Shown: positions 24,475 through 31,879 of the stretch, one piece after another
Numbering within the stretch: position 1 is the first letter of the stretch
How the letters are laid out: each line of letters opens with the position of its first letter
Assembly (NCBI GenBank): GCA_018711985.1
Contig: DVHS01000169.1
Coordinates: 1-38,950 of the forward strand
Length of the DNA stretch: 38,950 nucleotides
Source: Egerieenecus merdigallinarum
Lineage (GTDB): Bacteria; Bacillota; Clostridia; Christensenellales; Aristaeellaceae
Direction: 5' to 3'
Made by a program: the position numbers and the translations under genes
Notes under the pieces: model-generated
The model's database searches: none
Told to the model about the DNA's origin: nothing
Seen by the model: only the letters and a program-made list of their open reading frames with translations

Positions 24475-24996
24475 ATGATTGAGGGACGGCTTGTGCGCCT
24501 TCGGGCCTTTGAGCAAAGCGACCTGGACGCCAACCACGCCTTTGTGAACGACTACGCCACCCTGCGGGACATGCTGGCGGGGATGCCTCTGCCCGCTTCC
24601 TATGAGGATGAGCGCCGCTGGCTGGACCAGCAGAGCAGCTATACCCGCGGAGAGTATCAGTTTGCGGTGGAGGACGGCGGCGGGGACCTGGTGGGCCGCT
24701 GCGGCCTGACCCGGGTGGACTGGAAAAACCGCCTGGGGGAGATTGGCATGATGATTGGCGCGCCCTATCGCGGGCGGGGGTATGGCACGGAAGCTCTGGG
24801 ACTTTTGTGCGACTTCGCCTTTTCCGAGATGAACCTGCATAAGCTGAAGGTGAGCGTCTTTGCCTTTAACGCTGCGGCCATCCGCTGCTATGAGAAAAAC
24901 GGCTTTACCCGGGAGGGCTTGCTGCGCGCGGAGATTTTCCGTGCGGGCGCCTACCAGGACGTGGTGGAGCTGGCGCGGTTTGCCCCGGAGGTATGA
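24475..24996 (+). CDS. GNAT-family N-acetyltransferase (RimJ/RimL-like)
   Basis: A 173-residue GCN5-related acetyltransferase. The N-terminal strand is VRLRAFEQSDLD, a start typical of RimJ/RimL-type members. The acetyl-CoA loop is Q/RxxGxG-like: IGAPYRGRGYGTEAL. Motif B follows as KLKVSVFAFNAAAIRCYEKNGF, and the end is GLLRAEIFRAGAYQDVVE. Such enzymes acetylate N-terminal amines of ribosomal proteins or small amines (spermidine, antibiotics), so the substrate is open. The ATG at 24475 has AAGGAGG about 7 bases upstream. It stands alone between the PIG-L gene and the aspartate kinase promoter. Inverted arms GGAAAAAG/CTTTTTCC at 25003-25043 may form its terminator. Confidence 0.88.
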   Translation: MIEGRLVRLRAFEQSDLDANHAFVNDYATLRDMLAGMPLPASYEDERRWLDQQSSYTRGEYQFAVEDGGGDLVGRCGLTRVDWKNRLGEIGMMIGAPYRGRGYGTEALGLLCDFAFSEMNLHKLKVSVFAFNAAAIRCYEKNGFTREGLLRAEIFRAGAYQDVVELARFAPEV

Positions 24997-25053
24997 GGCG
25001 CGGGAAAAAGCGGGGGACCTTTGCTTTTCTTGTGACTTTTTCCGGGAGGCGAG

Positions 25054-25082
25054 TTGACTTTTGCCCCAACGGCTTGTATCAT
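25054..25082 (+). promoter_or_regulatory. Sigma-A-type promoter of aspartate kinase
   Basis: TTGACT (25054-25059) and TATCAT (25077-25082) are spaced exactly 17 bases apart, 47 bases upstream of the GTG start. The leader is too short for a lysine riboswitch, so control by ACT-domain feedback is more likely. Confidence 0.7.
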
Positions 25083-25129
25083 GTACTGCACTTACCTGTA
25101 TTATGGAAGAAACGTGGGAGGGAATTCCC

Positions 25130-26446
25130 GTGAAGAAGATTGTCACCAAGTTTGGCGGTAGCTCCCTGGCGGATGCGGAGCAGTTTGCAAAGGTCCGGCG
25201 CATTTTGTCCCTGGACCCGGCCCGGCGGTATGTGGTGCCCTCTGCGCCCGGACGCCGCTTTAAGGATGACGAAAAGGTCACCGACCTCCTTTACCGCTGC
25301 CATCACCAGGCGGCCGAGGGGGCGGATTACCAGGATACCTTTGACAAAATTGCCGCCCGCTACATGGATATTGCCGAGGAGCTGCACCTGGGGCTGGACC
25401 TGGGCGCGGCCCTGGACGCGGTGAACGAAGGCATTGGCGCAGGCGCCAGCGCCGATTGGTGCGCCAGCCGCGGGGAATACCTCAGCGGCCTTTTGCTGGC
25501 GGACTACCTGGGGTGGCGGTTTCTGGACCCGGTGCAGGGGATTTTCTTTGACCAGAGCGGCCGCTTCGATGCCGAACGCACCCAGGTGACGCTTTCTGCG
25601 CTCCTGGCGGACGGGGAGCCCACGGTGATCCCTGGCTTTTTTGGCAGCATGCCCGATGGGCAGGTACATACCTTCAGCCGCGGGGGCAGTGACGTTACCG
25701 GATCCATCGTGGCCCGGGCCGCGGGCGCGGATATGTACGAGAACTGGACCGATGTGTCCGGCTTCCTTACCGCCGATCCCAGGATGGTGGAGAATCCCCG
25801 GGAGATCCGTTCCATTACCTACAAGGAGCTGCGGGAGCTAAGCTACATGGGCGCTTCCGTCCTCCACGAGGACGCCATGTTCCCCGTGCACCGGGCAGGC
25901 ATCCCCACCAACATCCGTAACACCAACTGCCCGGAGCATCCCGGCACCATCATCAGCCTGGATATGCCCGAGGAGACGGATACCCCCACCATCACCGGCA
26001 TCGCCGGCCGCAAGGGCTTCAGCGTCATCTTTGTGGAAAAGGCCATGATGAACAGCGAACTGGGCTTTGGCCGCAGGGTGCTCTCCGTGCTGGAAGAGGC
26101 GGGGATCTCCTTTGAACACCTGCCCACGGGCATTGACACCATGAGCGTGGTGGTAGCCGGCGAGGCCCTGGCGCCCCACCGGGAGGAAGTGCTCCACCGC
26201 ATCATGGAGCAGGTGGAGCCGGACGCGCTGACCATCCATGACAACATGTCCCTGATTGCCACGGTGGGCCGGGGCATGGTGCACAACTGTGGTACCGCCG
26301 CGCGGCTGTTCTCCGCCATGTCCAGGGCGGGGATCAACGTGCGCATGATCGACCAGGGGTCCAGCGAGCTGTCCATCATTGTGGGCGTGGACGATGAGGA
26401 CTTTGAGAGCACCATCCGCGCCATTTATGGGGAATTTGTAAAATAA
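25130..26446 (+). CDS. Aspartate kinase
   Basis: A 438-residue monofunctional aspartokinase catalysing ATP-dependent phosphorylation of L-aspartate, the first step towards lysine, threonine, methionine and diaminopimelate. The N-terminal KFGGSS motif is at 7-12. FSRGGSDVTGSIVARA is the aspartate/ATP site, and ENWTDVSGFLTADPR and ELSYMGASVLHEDAM follow as expected. Two C-terminal ACT domains begin near ITGIAGRKGFSVIFV and include LIATVGRGMVHNCG. Its form is closer to AK III-type than to the alpha/beta Bacillus LysC. The GTG at 25130 has GGGAGGG upstream with 7-base spacing. It is monocistronic, between its own promoter and a strong terminator. Confidence 0.95.
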   Translation: MKKIVTKFGGSSLADAEQFAKVRRILSLDPARRYVVPSAPGRRFKDDEKVTDLLYRCHHQAAEGADYQDTFDKIAARYMDIAEELHLGLDLGAALDAVNEGIGAGASADWCASRGEYLSGLLLADYLGWRFLDPVQGIFFDQSGRFDAERTQVTLSALLADGEPTVIPGFFGSMPDGQVHTFSRGGSDVTGSIVARAAGADMYENWTDVSGFLTADPRMVENPREIRSITYKELRELSYMGASVLHEDAMFPVHRAGIPTNIRNTNCPEHPGTIISLDMPEETDTPTITGIAGRKGFSVIFVEKAMMNSELGFGRRVLSVLEEAGISFEHLPTGIDTMSVVVAGEALAPHREEVLHRIMEQVEPDALTIHDNMSLIATVGRGMVHNCGTAARLFSAMSRAGINVRMIDQGSSELSIIVGVDDEDFESTIRAIYGEFVK

Positions 26447-26462
26447 AAAAGACCTAACGGCC

Positions 26463-26504
26463 GGGAGTGCGAAAGCCTGCACGCTTTCGCACTTCCCTGT
26501 TTTT
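26463..26504 (+). terminator. Rho-independent terminator of aspartate kinase
   Basis: GGGAGTGCGAAAG (26463-26475) pairs with CTTTCGCACTTCCC (26484-26497), allowing one bulge, across an 8-base loop. TGTTTTT follows. It begins 16 bases after the stop codon. Confidence 0.9.
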
Positions 26505-26551
26505 GTGTGGTAGCAGTCCTTATTTTACTACGAAAGAAGGCGCGGTTCATT

Positions 26552-27313
26552 ATGGCGCTGACCTGGCATATGTTTGCGATTATCTGCCCGCTGTGCTTCC
26601 TGGCGGGCTTTGTGGATAGCGTGGCCGGGGGCGGAGGGCTTATCAGCCTGCCGGCGTATTATCTGGCGGGGTTGTCCCCGGTGGTGGCGGCAGGCACCAA
26701 CAAACTTTCCGCTTGCATAGGGACCGTGGCGGCCTCCGGACGCTTTTTGGCGGGACACCGGGTGGATGTGCGGGTGGCGCTGCTGGCGGCGCTGGGCGCG
26801 TTCCCGGGCAGCTGGCTGGGCGCCGTGTTGCTGCAATCCATCCCCGAGCAAACCGTGCGCGTGATGATGATCGCCGCCATCCCGCTGGTGGCGGCGGTGG
26901 TGCTGCGCCGGAAGAAGGACATGGTGGGCAAAGTGCTGGCCCCTGGGCGGTGGCGCTTGCCGGCCGCCTTTGGCATTGGGCTGCTGGTGGGCTTTTATGA
27001 CGGCCTGGTGGGGCCGGGAACGGGAACGTTCCTGATCCTTCTGTTTACCATGATCCTTGGGCTGGAGGCGGTGCTGGCCAGCGGTACGGCCAAGCTGGTG
27101 AACCTGACCAGCAACCTGGCCGCGCTGATCCCCCTGGTGCTGGCGGGCAAGGTGATCTTTGGCCTGGGCATCCCTGCGGCGGTGTGCGCGGTGGCGGGAA
27201 ACCTGCTGGGCGCCTCCATGACGCTGAAAAAGGGCGTAGGGTTCATCCGCTGGATGATGCTGGTGGTGCTGGCCCTGCTGCTTGCAAAAATGGTGGCGGA
27301 TGTGGTAATATAA
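26552..27313 (+). CDS. TSUP (TauE/SafE) family permease
   Basis: A 253-residue membrane protein with about eight hydrophobic segments. Repeat signatures AGFVDSVAGGGGLISLPAYY near the start and GFYDGLVGPGTGTFLILLF in the second half are the diagnostic TSUP motifs. Family members export or import sulfite, sulfoacetate, taurine-derived or other organic anions. The substrate is unknown and no sulfur-metabolism neighbour helps. I chose the ATG at 26552, with AAGAAGG 11 bases upstream, rather than the GTG at 26507 that lies directly at the end of the aspartate kinase terminator. The RsbW-like gene starts 29 bases after its stop. Confidence 0.88.
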   Translation: MALTWHMFAIICPLCFLAGFVDSVAGGGGLISLPAYYLAGLSPVVAAGTNKLSACIGTVAASGRFLAGHRVDVRVALLAALGAFPGSWLGAVLLQSIPEQTVRVMMIAAIPLVAAVVLRRKKDMVGKVLAPGRWRLPAAFGIGLLVGFYDGLVGPGTGTFLILLFTMILGLEAVLASGTAKLVNLTSNLAALIPLVLAGKVIFGLGIPAAVCAVAGNLLGASMTLKKGVGFIRWMMLVVLALLLAKMVADVVI

Positions 27314-27342
27314 TGCATCAGCAAAGAAGGAGGCCCTGCGGC

Positions 27343-27729
27343 ATGAATGAGCACGTAACCCTGACCGTGCCTGCGTTGCAGGCGTATGTGCTGGTGATTC
27401 GCACCGCCCTGGGCGGCTTGGCGCTGGTCAACGACCTGGACATGGACACCCTGGAGGACCTGCGCCAGGCGGCGGACGAGGCCTGCGATTACCTGATGCA
27501 TCAGGGCGCCCCTGCCTGCAGCCTGCGCCTGGACGCATGGAGCGAAGGCGGCAAGCTGCGCGTTACCCTGCAGGCCGAGCTTGACGGCCAGGGCAGCGGA
27601 AGCTCTGCGGAGGAGCTGGAGCTCTCCAAGGCTGTGCTGGAAACACTGATTCCTGAAGTTACGCTCAGGACCCGCGCGGATGGGCTGGTGGAGCGGGTTG
27701 AACTGGCGGTGCCCAAGGCGCTCGCGTGA
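27343..27729 (+). CDS. RsbW/SpoIIAB-like anti-sigma protein, possibly degenerate
   Basis: A 128-residue cytosolic protein with the layout of the HATPase_c anti-sigma/kinase family, but shorter than the usual 140-160. DLRQAADEACDYLMHQG aligns with the N-box (DEACTN in typical members); the metal-coordinating Asn appears replaced by Tyr. GKLRVTLQAELDGQGSG stands where the G1 box DxGxG is expected and fits poorly. Characterised RsbW/SpoIIAB proteins bind their sigma factor and phosphorylate an STAS antagonist. This one sits 7 bases before a SigB-type gene, so it is the probable anti-sigma partner, but kinase activity is doubtful. The ATG at 27343 has AAGGAGG with 9-base spacing. No STAS gene is nearby. 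Confidence 0.7.
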   Translation: MNEHVTLTVPALQAYVLVIRTALGGLALVNDLDMDTLEDLRQAADEACDYLMHQGAPACSLRLDAWSEGGKLRVTLQAELDGQGSGSSAEELELSKAVLETLIPEVTLRTRADGLVERVELAVPKALA

Positions 27730-27736
27730 GGTGGCC

Positions 27737-28486
27737 ATGAATGAGACATATTTGACGCCGCTTCTCAACGACTATGCTGCCGCGCCTTCTCCCGCCGTGA
27801 TGGCCAAGCTGGTGGAGGGTTACCTGCCCCTGAGCCGGGCCATTGCCCGGAAGTTCTCCGGCCGGGGCGTGGAGCAGGAGGACCTGGAGCAGGTGGCGGC
27901 CATGGCGCTGATGAAGGCCATTGAACGCTTTGAACCCCAGCGCGGGCTGAAATTTTCCACCTTTGCCATGCCTACCATTGCCGGGGAGGTACGCAATTAC
28001 CTGCGGGACAAGGGCAGCATGCTGCGCATGAGCCGGGACAACCGCACCTTGCTCTTTCGCCTGCAAAAGACCCGGGATGAGCTGATCCAGCGGTTGCAGC
28101 GGGAGCCATCCATCCGTGAGCTGGCCAGGGCCATGGAAATGAGCGACGATGATTTGCTGGCGATGCTGGATGCCCGGGCCGCCTCCGAGGTGGTTTCCAT
28201 GGACAGCGCGGTGGGCGATGAGGCCGACGGCGCTTCCCTGGGCGATTTCCTGGGCGAGACGGAGCGAGGCTATGAACGGGTGGAGGATCGTGCCTGGCTG
28301 GAATGGGTGTTCAGCCAGGTGACGCCCACGGAACGGCGGCTGCTGGAGCTGCGCTACATCCATCGTATGGGACAGCGGGAGACCGCGGCACATCTGGGTG
28401 TGAGCCAGATGCAGGTGAGCCGCATGGAGCGGCGCATCCTGGCGCGGCTACGCCAAAGCGAAGAGAACCGGCAGGAACGTTCCTGA
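27737..28486 (+). CDS. SigB/SigF/SigG-subfamily RNA polymerase sigma factor
   Basis: A 249-residue group 3 sigma factor with regions 2, 3 and 4. Region 2 contains LEQVAAMALMKAIERFEP and FSTFAMPTIAGEVRNYLRD. Region 3 contains LQREPSIRELARAM. Region 4 contains TPTERRLLELRYIHRMGQ, then a helix-turn-helix ETAAHLGVSQMQVSRMERRIL. The SQMQVSRMERRIL ending resembles SigB more than sporulation SigF/SigG. Stress or envelope control is thus plausible, but a sporulation role cannot be excluded. GAGGTGG precedes the ATG at 27737. It is probably co-transcribed with the RsbW-like gene, and only 24 bases separate it from the HlyD-like gene, so it may also sit in the transcript of the division cluster. Confidence 0.9.
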   Translation: MNETYLTPLLNDYAAAPSPAVMAKLVEGYLPLSRAIARKFSGRGVEQEDLEQVAAMALMKAIERFEPQRGLKFSTFAMPTIAGEVRNYLRDKGSMLRMSRDNRTLLFRLQKTRDELIQRLQREPSIRELARAMEMSDDDLLAMLDARAASEVVSMDSAVGDEADGASLGDFLGETERGYERVEDRAWLEWVFSQVTPTERRLLELRYIHRMGQRETAAHLGVSQMQVSRMERRILARLRQSEENRQERS

Positions 28487-28510
28487 CACCCAAGCGCAAG
28501 GAGGTTAAGC

Positions 28511-29731
28511 ATGTATCAAATGACGCCCCCCAAGCCCCCGGAAAAGGGGAAAAAGGGCCTGAGCTTTTTTCAGATGCTGCTGGTTGCTGCGGCGCTGGGA
28601 TTTGTGGCCTGGTACCTATATACCACCTTTGTGCCGGAGGCATCGCCCTACGCGACCATTGAGGCGGGCACCCTGGGCGCACGCTACAAGGGGGATGCGG
28701 TCATCGTCCGGGATGAGGTCCCCTATGATGCGGAAGGCGTCATCAGCGTGGATTACCTGGCAGAGGAAGGCAGTGTGGTTTACAACCGTAACAACATCTG
28801 CGAGGTATACTCCTCGGGGTACAACAGCCGGGAAAGCGTGACCCTGCAGGACTACCGGGACCAGATCAAGGAGTATCAGCAGAGCCTGCTGGCAGAGGCT
28901 TCCGCCCCGGACCCCCAGCTGGAGCGGCTGGACGCGGAGGTTATCGAAAAGGCCAAGGAGATCCGTCAGATGATTGCCGGCACCAATGGCAATATGCTCA
29001 ACCAGGAAAGACTCCTGGATACGGCCATTACCGCCCGGCAACAATTTTTACAGCAGAAGTACAGTACGGACCAGCGCCTGAGCCGCCTGTACGACGACGA
29101 GCGCGCGCAGGAACAGCGCATTGCCAGCTGGACCAAAATGTACATTGCGACCCAGGAAAGCATCGTCAGCTTTTATTCGGACGGATATGAATACGGGCTG
29201 AACATGAACACCTACCTGGGCTTCACCCCCGCGGAAGTGCGCAGAATGTATAACGGCCAAAAGCCGGAGCTGAGCACCACCCAGAAGGGCAAAACCACCA
29301 TTTACCGTACCATCCAGGATGGCAACTGGGGCGTGCTGCTGCTGGTGAAGGATTCCAACTGGACGCCGGTGGACGGGCAGAGCTATGAGCTGATGCTGGA
29401 AAAGTTCGAGGATACCCACGTCATGGCCACCGTTGTTTCCTCCACCCGTTCCGGCGGAGAGCTGCTGGTGCGCTTCCAGGTGTCCGCGCCGGTGGACCCC
29501 GTGCTGTACATGCGCACCTGCACCGCAGAGGTGGGCGAGTATATCACCGCCCTGAAGGTACCCGCCAAGGCCATTTTTGAGCAAAGCAACATGGACGGCG
29601 TGGTCGTGGTCAACGGCAATTCCCAGGGCTTCATTCCGGTGAATATCCTCCTGCGGGATGGGGACGATGTTTATGTGGAAGCCGTGCAGCAGGGCCTGCT
29701 GTATGAGGGCCAGACGGTCCGTCTTTTCTGA
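28511..29731 (+). CDS. HlyD-like membrane-anchored adaptor protein
   Basis: A 406-residue protein with a cytoplasmic, Pro/Lys-rich N-terminus and one helix at about 17-40 (LSFFQMLLVAAALGFVAWYL). An outer part follows with a barrel-sandwich-like start (GDAVIVRDEVPYDAEGVISVDYLAEEGSVV). A long charged helix region lies at about 115-190 (LQDYRDQIKEYQQSLL and QIRQ-like stretches), then a beta domain ending DGDDVYVEAVQQGLLYEGQTVRLF. This is the layout of HlyD/RND-type periplasmic adaptors, yet the organism is probably monoderm and no ABC or RND partner is present. Position directly upstream of yggS and sepF suggests a role in division or cell wall. AAGGAGG precedes the ATG. Confidence 0.78.
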   Translation: MYQMTPPKPPEKGKKGLSFFQMLLVAAALGFVAWYLYTTFVPEASPYATIEAGTLGARYKGDAVIVRDEVPYDAEGVISVDYLAEEGSVVYNRNNICEVYSSGYNSRESVTLQDYRDQIKEYQQSLLAEASAPDPQLERLDAEVIEKAKEIRQMIAGTNGNMLNQERLLDTAITARQQFLQQKYSTDQRLSRLYDDERAQEQRIASWTKMYIATQESIVSFYSDGYEYGLNMNTYLGFTPAEVRRMYNGQKPELSTTQKGKTTIYRTIQDGNWGVLLLVKDSNWTPVDGQSYELMLEKFEDTHVMATVVSSTRSGGELLVRFQVSAPVDPVLYMRTCTAEVGEYITALKVPAKAIFEQSNMDGVVVVNGNSQGFIPVNILLRDGDDVYVEAVQQGLLYEGQTVRLF

Positions 29732-29743
29732 GAAAAGGGGCGT

Positions 29744-30439
29744 ATGCATATGGAACAGGCCGAGGAACTGATGGCAAGGCTGGCGGCCATTCGGGAGCGG
29801 ATGACCCGAGCCTGCGAAGGGAAATATCCCCTGCCCAAGGTGCTGGCGGTAACCAAAACCCACACCCCGGAGGAAATTCTTCCCCTGCGGGATGCCGGTA
29901 TACGGGAGATTGGCGAGAACCGGGTGCAGGAAATTCGAGAAAAACTCCCTTTTCTGAAGGACTTTTTCCAAATTCATCTCATTGGACAGTTGCAATCGAA
30001 CAAGGTTAAATATATAATAGAGGATGTATGTTTGATTCATTCGCTGGACAGGCTGTCCTTGGCCATGGAAATTGACCGGCAGGCGCAGAAGCACGGCCGG
30101 GTCATGCCCGTGCTGGTGCAGGTCAGCCCCGTGGGTGAGCCCCAAAAGGGCGGCATGCCTCCGGAGGAGGTGCTCCCCTTTTTGCGCCAGGTGCGGCAGC
30201 TGCCGGGCCTTCATGTGGAGGGCCTGATGGCTGTGATGCCTAACCTGGAGGATCGGGAGCGGCTGTCCGGCTTGTTTGCCGACATGCGTTGCCTGTTTGA
30301 ACGGGTGCGCGACGAGGGAATCGACGGCGTTGAAATGCGGGAGCTGTCCATGGGCATGTCCGGGGATTACGACCTGGCGGCTGCTCATGGCGCGACCCTG
30401 GTGCGGATTGGCTCCGCGCTGCTTGGCCCCCGGGGCTGA
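29744..30439 (+). CDS. yggS: YggS/PLPBP-type pyridoxal phosphate homeostasis protein
   Basis: A 231-residue member of the YggS/YlmE/PLPBP family, a TIM-barrel PLP-binding protein that buffers pyridoxal phosphate without known catalysis. The PLP lysine is Lys38 in LAVTKTH. IREIGENRVQEIREK, HLIGQLQSNKVKYI, IHSLDRLSLA and ELSMGMSGDYDLAAAHGATLVRIGSAL are the family signatures. ATG at 29744 and ATG at 29750 are in frame with AAAAGGGG upstream, so either could be used. It is the first classical gene of the ylm cluster, 12 bases after the HlyD-like stop. A TATAATAG near 30014 inside the gene is probably chance. Confidence 0.95.
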   Translation: MHMEQAEELMARLAAIRERMTRACEGKYPLPKVLAVTKTHTPEEILPLRDAGIREIGENRVQEIREKLPFLKDFFQIHLIGQLQSNKVKYIIEDVCLIHSLDRLSLAMEIDRQAQKHGRVMPVLVQVSPVGEPQKGGMPPEEVLPFLRQVRQLPGLHVEGLMAVMPNLEDRERLSGLFADMRCLFERVRDEGIDGVEMRELSMGMSGDYDLAAAHGATLVRIGSALLGPRG

Positions 30440-30466
30440 GACCAAGGAAGCATGGGAGGAAATCAG

Positions 30467-31588
30467 ATGTCTTGGAAGGATTTGACCAATCGGGCCATGG
30501 ACTGGGTCAAGGAAAAGGGCGCGGAAATTTTTTCGCCCAAGGATAAGCCCTATTCCGACCTGGGCAACGGCGGTGCCAGCGGATATTACCCCGGGGTTGC
30601 CGCGCGGCAGGAGCGCACCCAGAAAATGGCGGCCCTGAAGGAAGAGGCTGCGCAGCATACCATGAGCCAGGGCGCATACCCGGAGGCACAGGCCGGCTAT
30701 ACCGGCTCCGTGAACGGCGCGGCCATGCAGCAGGGCTATACCCAGCAGTTCCAGACGCCCCCCGTGCAGCAGGGCTACACCCAGCAGTTCCAAACGCCGC
30801 CCGCGCAGCAGGGATATACCCAGCAGTTTGCTTCCGCGCCGGCGTCCACCGGTTATACCCAGCAGTTCCAGACGCCTCCCGTGCAGCAGGGGTATACCCA
30901 GCAGTTCCAAACGCCGCCCGCCCAGCAGGGATATACCCAGCAGTTCCAGAACAATTACCAGCAGGGCTGGGGACAGCAGGAGGGCTGGCAGCAGCCCGCG
31001 CCCCAGCAGCAGGTGCCGGATAACATCAGCTTTATGCCCGGCCACTACGTGGATGGCAGCCGCGCTTACGTCCATGTGGAGCGCATTACGCAGCTGGTTT
31101 CCTTCCAGGCCTGCTACCGGATTATTGAATTCATGAAAAATGGCGAGTCCGTCATCGTGAACACGGAAAGCATCGCCAACGAGGCGGAGGTTATCCGCTG
31201 CATTGACATGCTCTCGGGCGCGGCCTATACCCTGGGCTGCTCCATCACGAAGATTACCAATATCAAGCGCGCATACTTGATCTCCCCGCCCACGGTGCAG
31301 GTGCTGGCGGATGTGTTCATCCGCCGCATGAGCGACCGCCGTAACGAGGAGGGCGCCCGCCGCCGCACCGGCCGCTACAGCGAGGAACAGGATGACCGCT
31401 TTGGCGCCCAGAACGCCGGCGAGGGCTATGACGCCGCAGGCTATGACCAGGGGCGCATGGCTTCCGGCTACGGCGGATACGACCAAGGCGCGAGCTATGA
31501 TACGGCCTATAACAGAAGCGGCGGCCGCCAAGGCAACAGCTTTGGCGCATACGGCGGCTTTGGAAACGCCGCCTCCTACGCGCAGTAA
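30467..31588 (+). CDS. sepF: SepF-like cell division protein with repeat linker and Gly/Tyr tail
   Basis: A 373-residue protein against about 150 for typical SepF, the FtsZ membrane tether. An N-terminal amphipathic-like start (MSWKDLTNRAMDWVKEKGAE) fits the SepF membrane anchor. Residues 88-162 hold six 13-residue repeats around QQGYTQQFQTPPV, followed by a Gln/Trp-rich stretch. The SepF core lies at about 184-285: ERITQLVSFQACYRIIEFM, NTESIANEAEVIRCIDMLSGAAYTLGCSITKI and AYLISPP. A disordered-looking tail (286-373) is rich in Arg then Gly, Tyr, Asp and Ala. The ATG at 30467 has GGGAGG with 7-base spacing. Repeats and tail would be expected to be intrinsically disordered and could promote clustering; this is inference. 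Confidence 0.9.
   Translation: MSWKDLTNRAMDWVKEKGAEIFSPKDKPYSDLGNGGASGYYPGVAARQERTQKMAALKEEAAQHTMSQGAYPEAQAGYTGSVNGAAMQQGYTQQFQTPPVQQGYTQQFQTPPAQQGYTQQFASAPASTGYTQQFQTPPVQQGYTQQFQTPPAQQGYTQQFQNNYQQGWGQQEGWQQPAPQQQVPDNISFMPGHYVDGSRAYVHVERITQLVSFQACYRIIEFMKNGESVIVNTESIANEAEVIRCIDMLSGAAYTLGCSITKITNIKRAYLISPPTVQVLADVFIRRMSDRRNEEGARRRTGRYSEEQDDRFGAQNAGEGYDAAGYDQGRMASGYGGYDQGASYDTAYNRSGGRQGNSFGAYGGFGNAASYAQ
30728..30961 (+). repeat. Six tandem 39-bp repeats within sepF
   Basis: Units begin near 30728, 30767, 30806, 30845, 30884 and 30923. Each encodes a form of QQGYTQQFQTPPV or QQGYTQQFQTPPA; unit 3 is degenerate after FAS and unit 4 begins STG. Units 1-2 and 4-5 form a similar V/A pair, which suggests a two-unit duplication. 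The array is in frame and could vary in copy number. Confidence 0.9.
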
Positions 31589-31603
31589 CAAAGGAGTATG
31601 CCA

Positions 31604-31879
31604 ATGATCGACCTGGTGTTTCGTATACTGTACCTGGCCCTGTGGCTTTTTGATGTGGCACTGCTGATCTATGTGGCCATGAGCTGGTTGCGGCCCACGG
31701 CAAACCGTTGGACGGAGCTGTTGCGGAAAATTGTCGAGCCGGTGCTCAACCCCATTCGCAGGATTCTGGTGGAAAAGCTGCCGCCCCGGTGGCAAATCTT
31801 CGACTGGTCCCCGCTGGTGGCCTGGTTGCTGGTGGAGCTGGTGCGGTATTTGCTCAGCACGCTGCGGGTGATTCTGTGA
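31604..31879 (+). CDS. ylmG: YggT/YlmG family membrane protein
   Basis: A 91-residue protein with two hydrophobic helices around a polar hairpin. The motif SWLRPTANRWTELLRKIVEPVLNPIRRIL is of YggT type (the family pattern is W......L..i..P.l.P.r..ip). It ends FDWSPLVAWLLVELVRYLLS. YlmG family members act in chromosome/nucleoid distribution or osmotic balance in various bacteria, and the exact role is unclear. The ATG at 31604 has AAAGGAG with 7-base spacing; an ATG at 31598 is too close to it. It overlaps the ylmH start as GTGA. Confidence 0.93.
   Translation: MIDLVFRILYLALWLFDVALLIYVAMSWLRPTANRWTELLRKIVEPVLNPIRRILVEKLPPRWQIFDWSPLVAWLLVELVRYLLSTLRVIL

Noticed and set aside
25083..25129. A lysine riboswitch ahead of aspartate kinase.
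   Set aside because: The leader after the promoter is only about 45 bases, too short for the roughly 170-base riboswitch.
30010..30020. A TATAATAG sequence inside yggS as a possible internal promoter.
   Set aside because: No suitable -35 element lies at 16-18 bases, and the gene is continuous with its cluster.
30728..30961. The 39-bp repeats as a CRISPR-like array.
   Set aside because: Units are directly adjacent without spacers, in frame, and encode a protein repeat.
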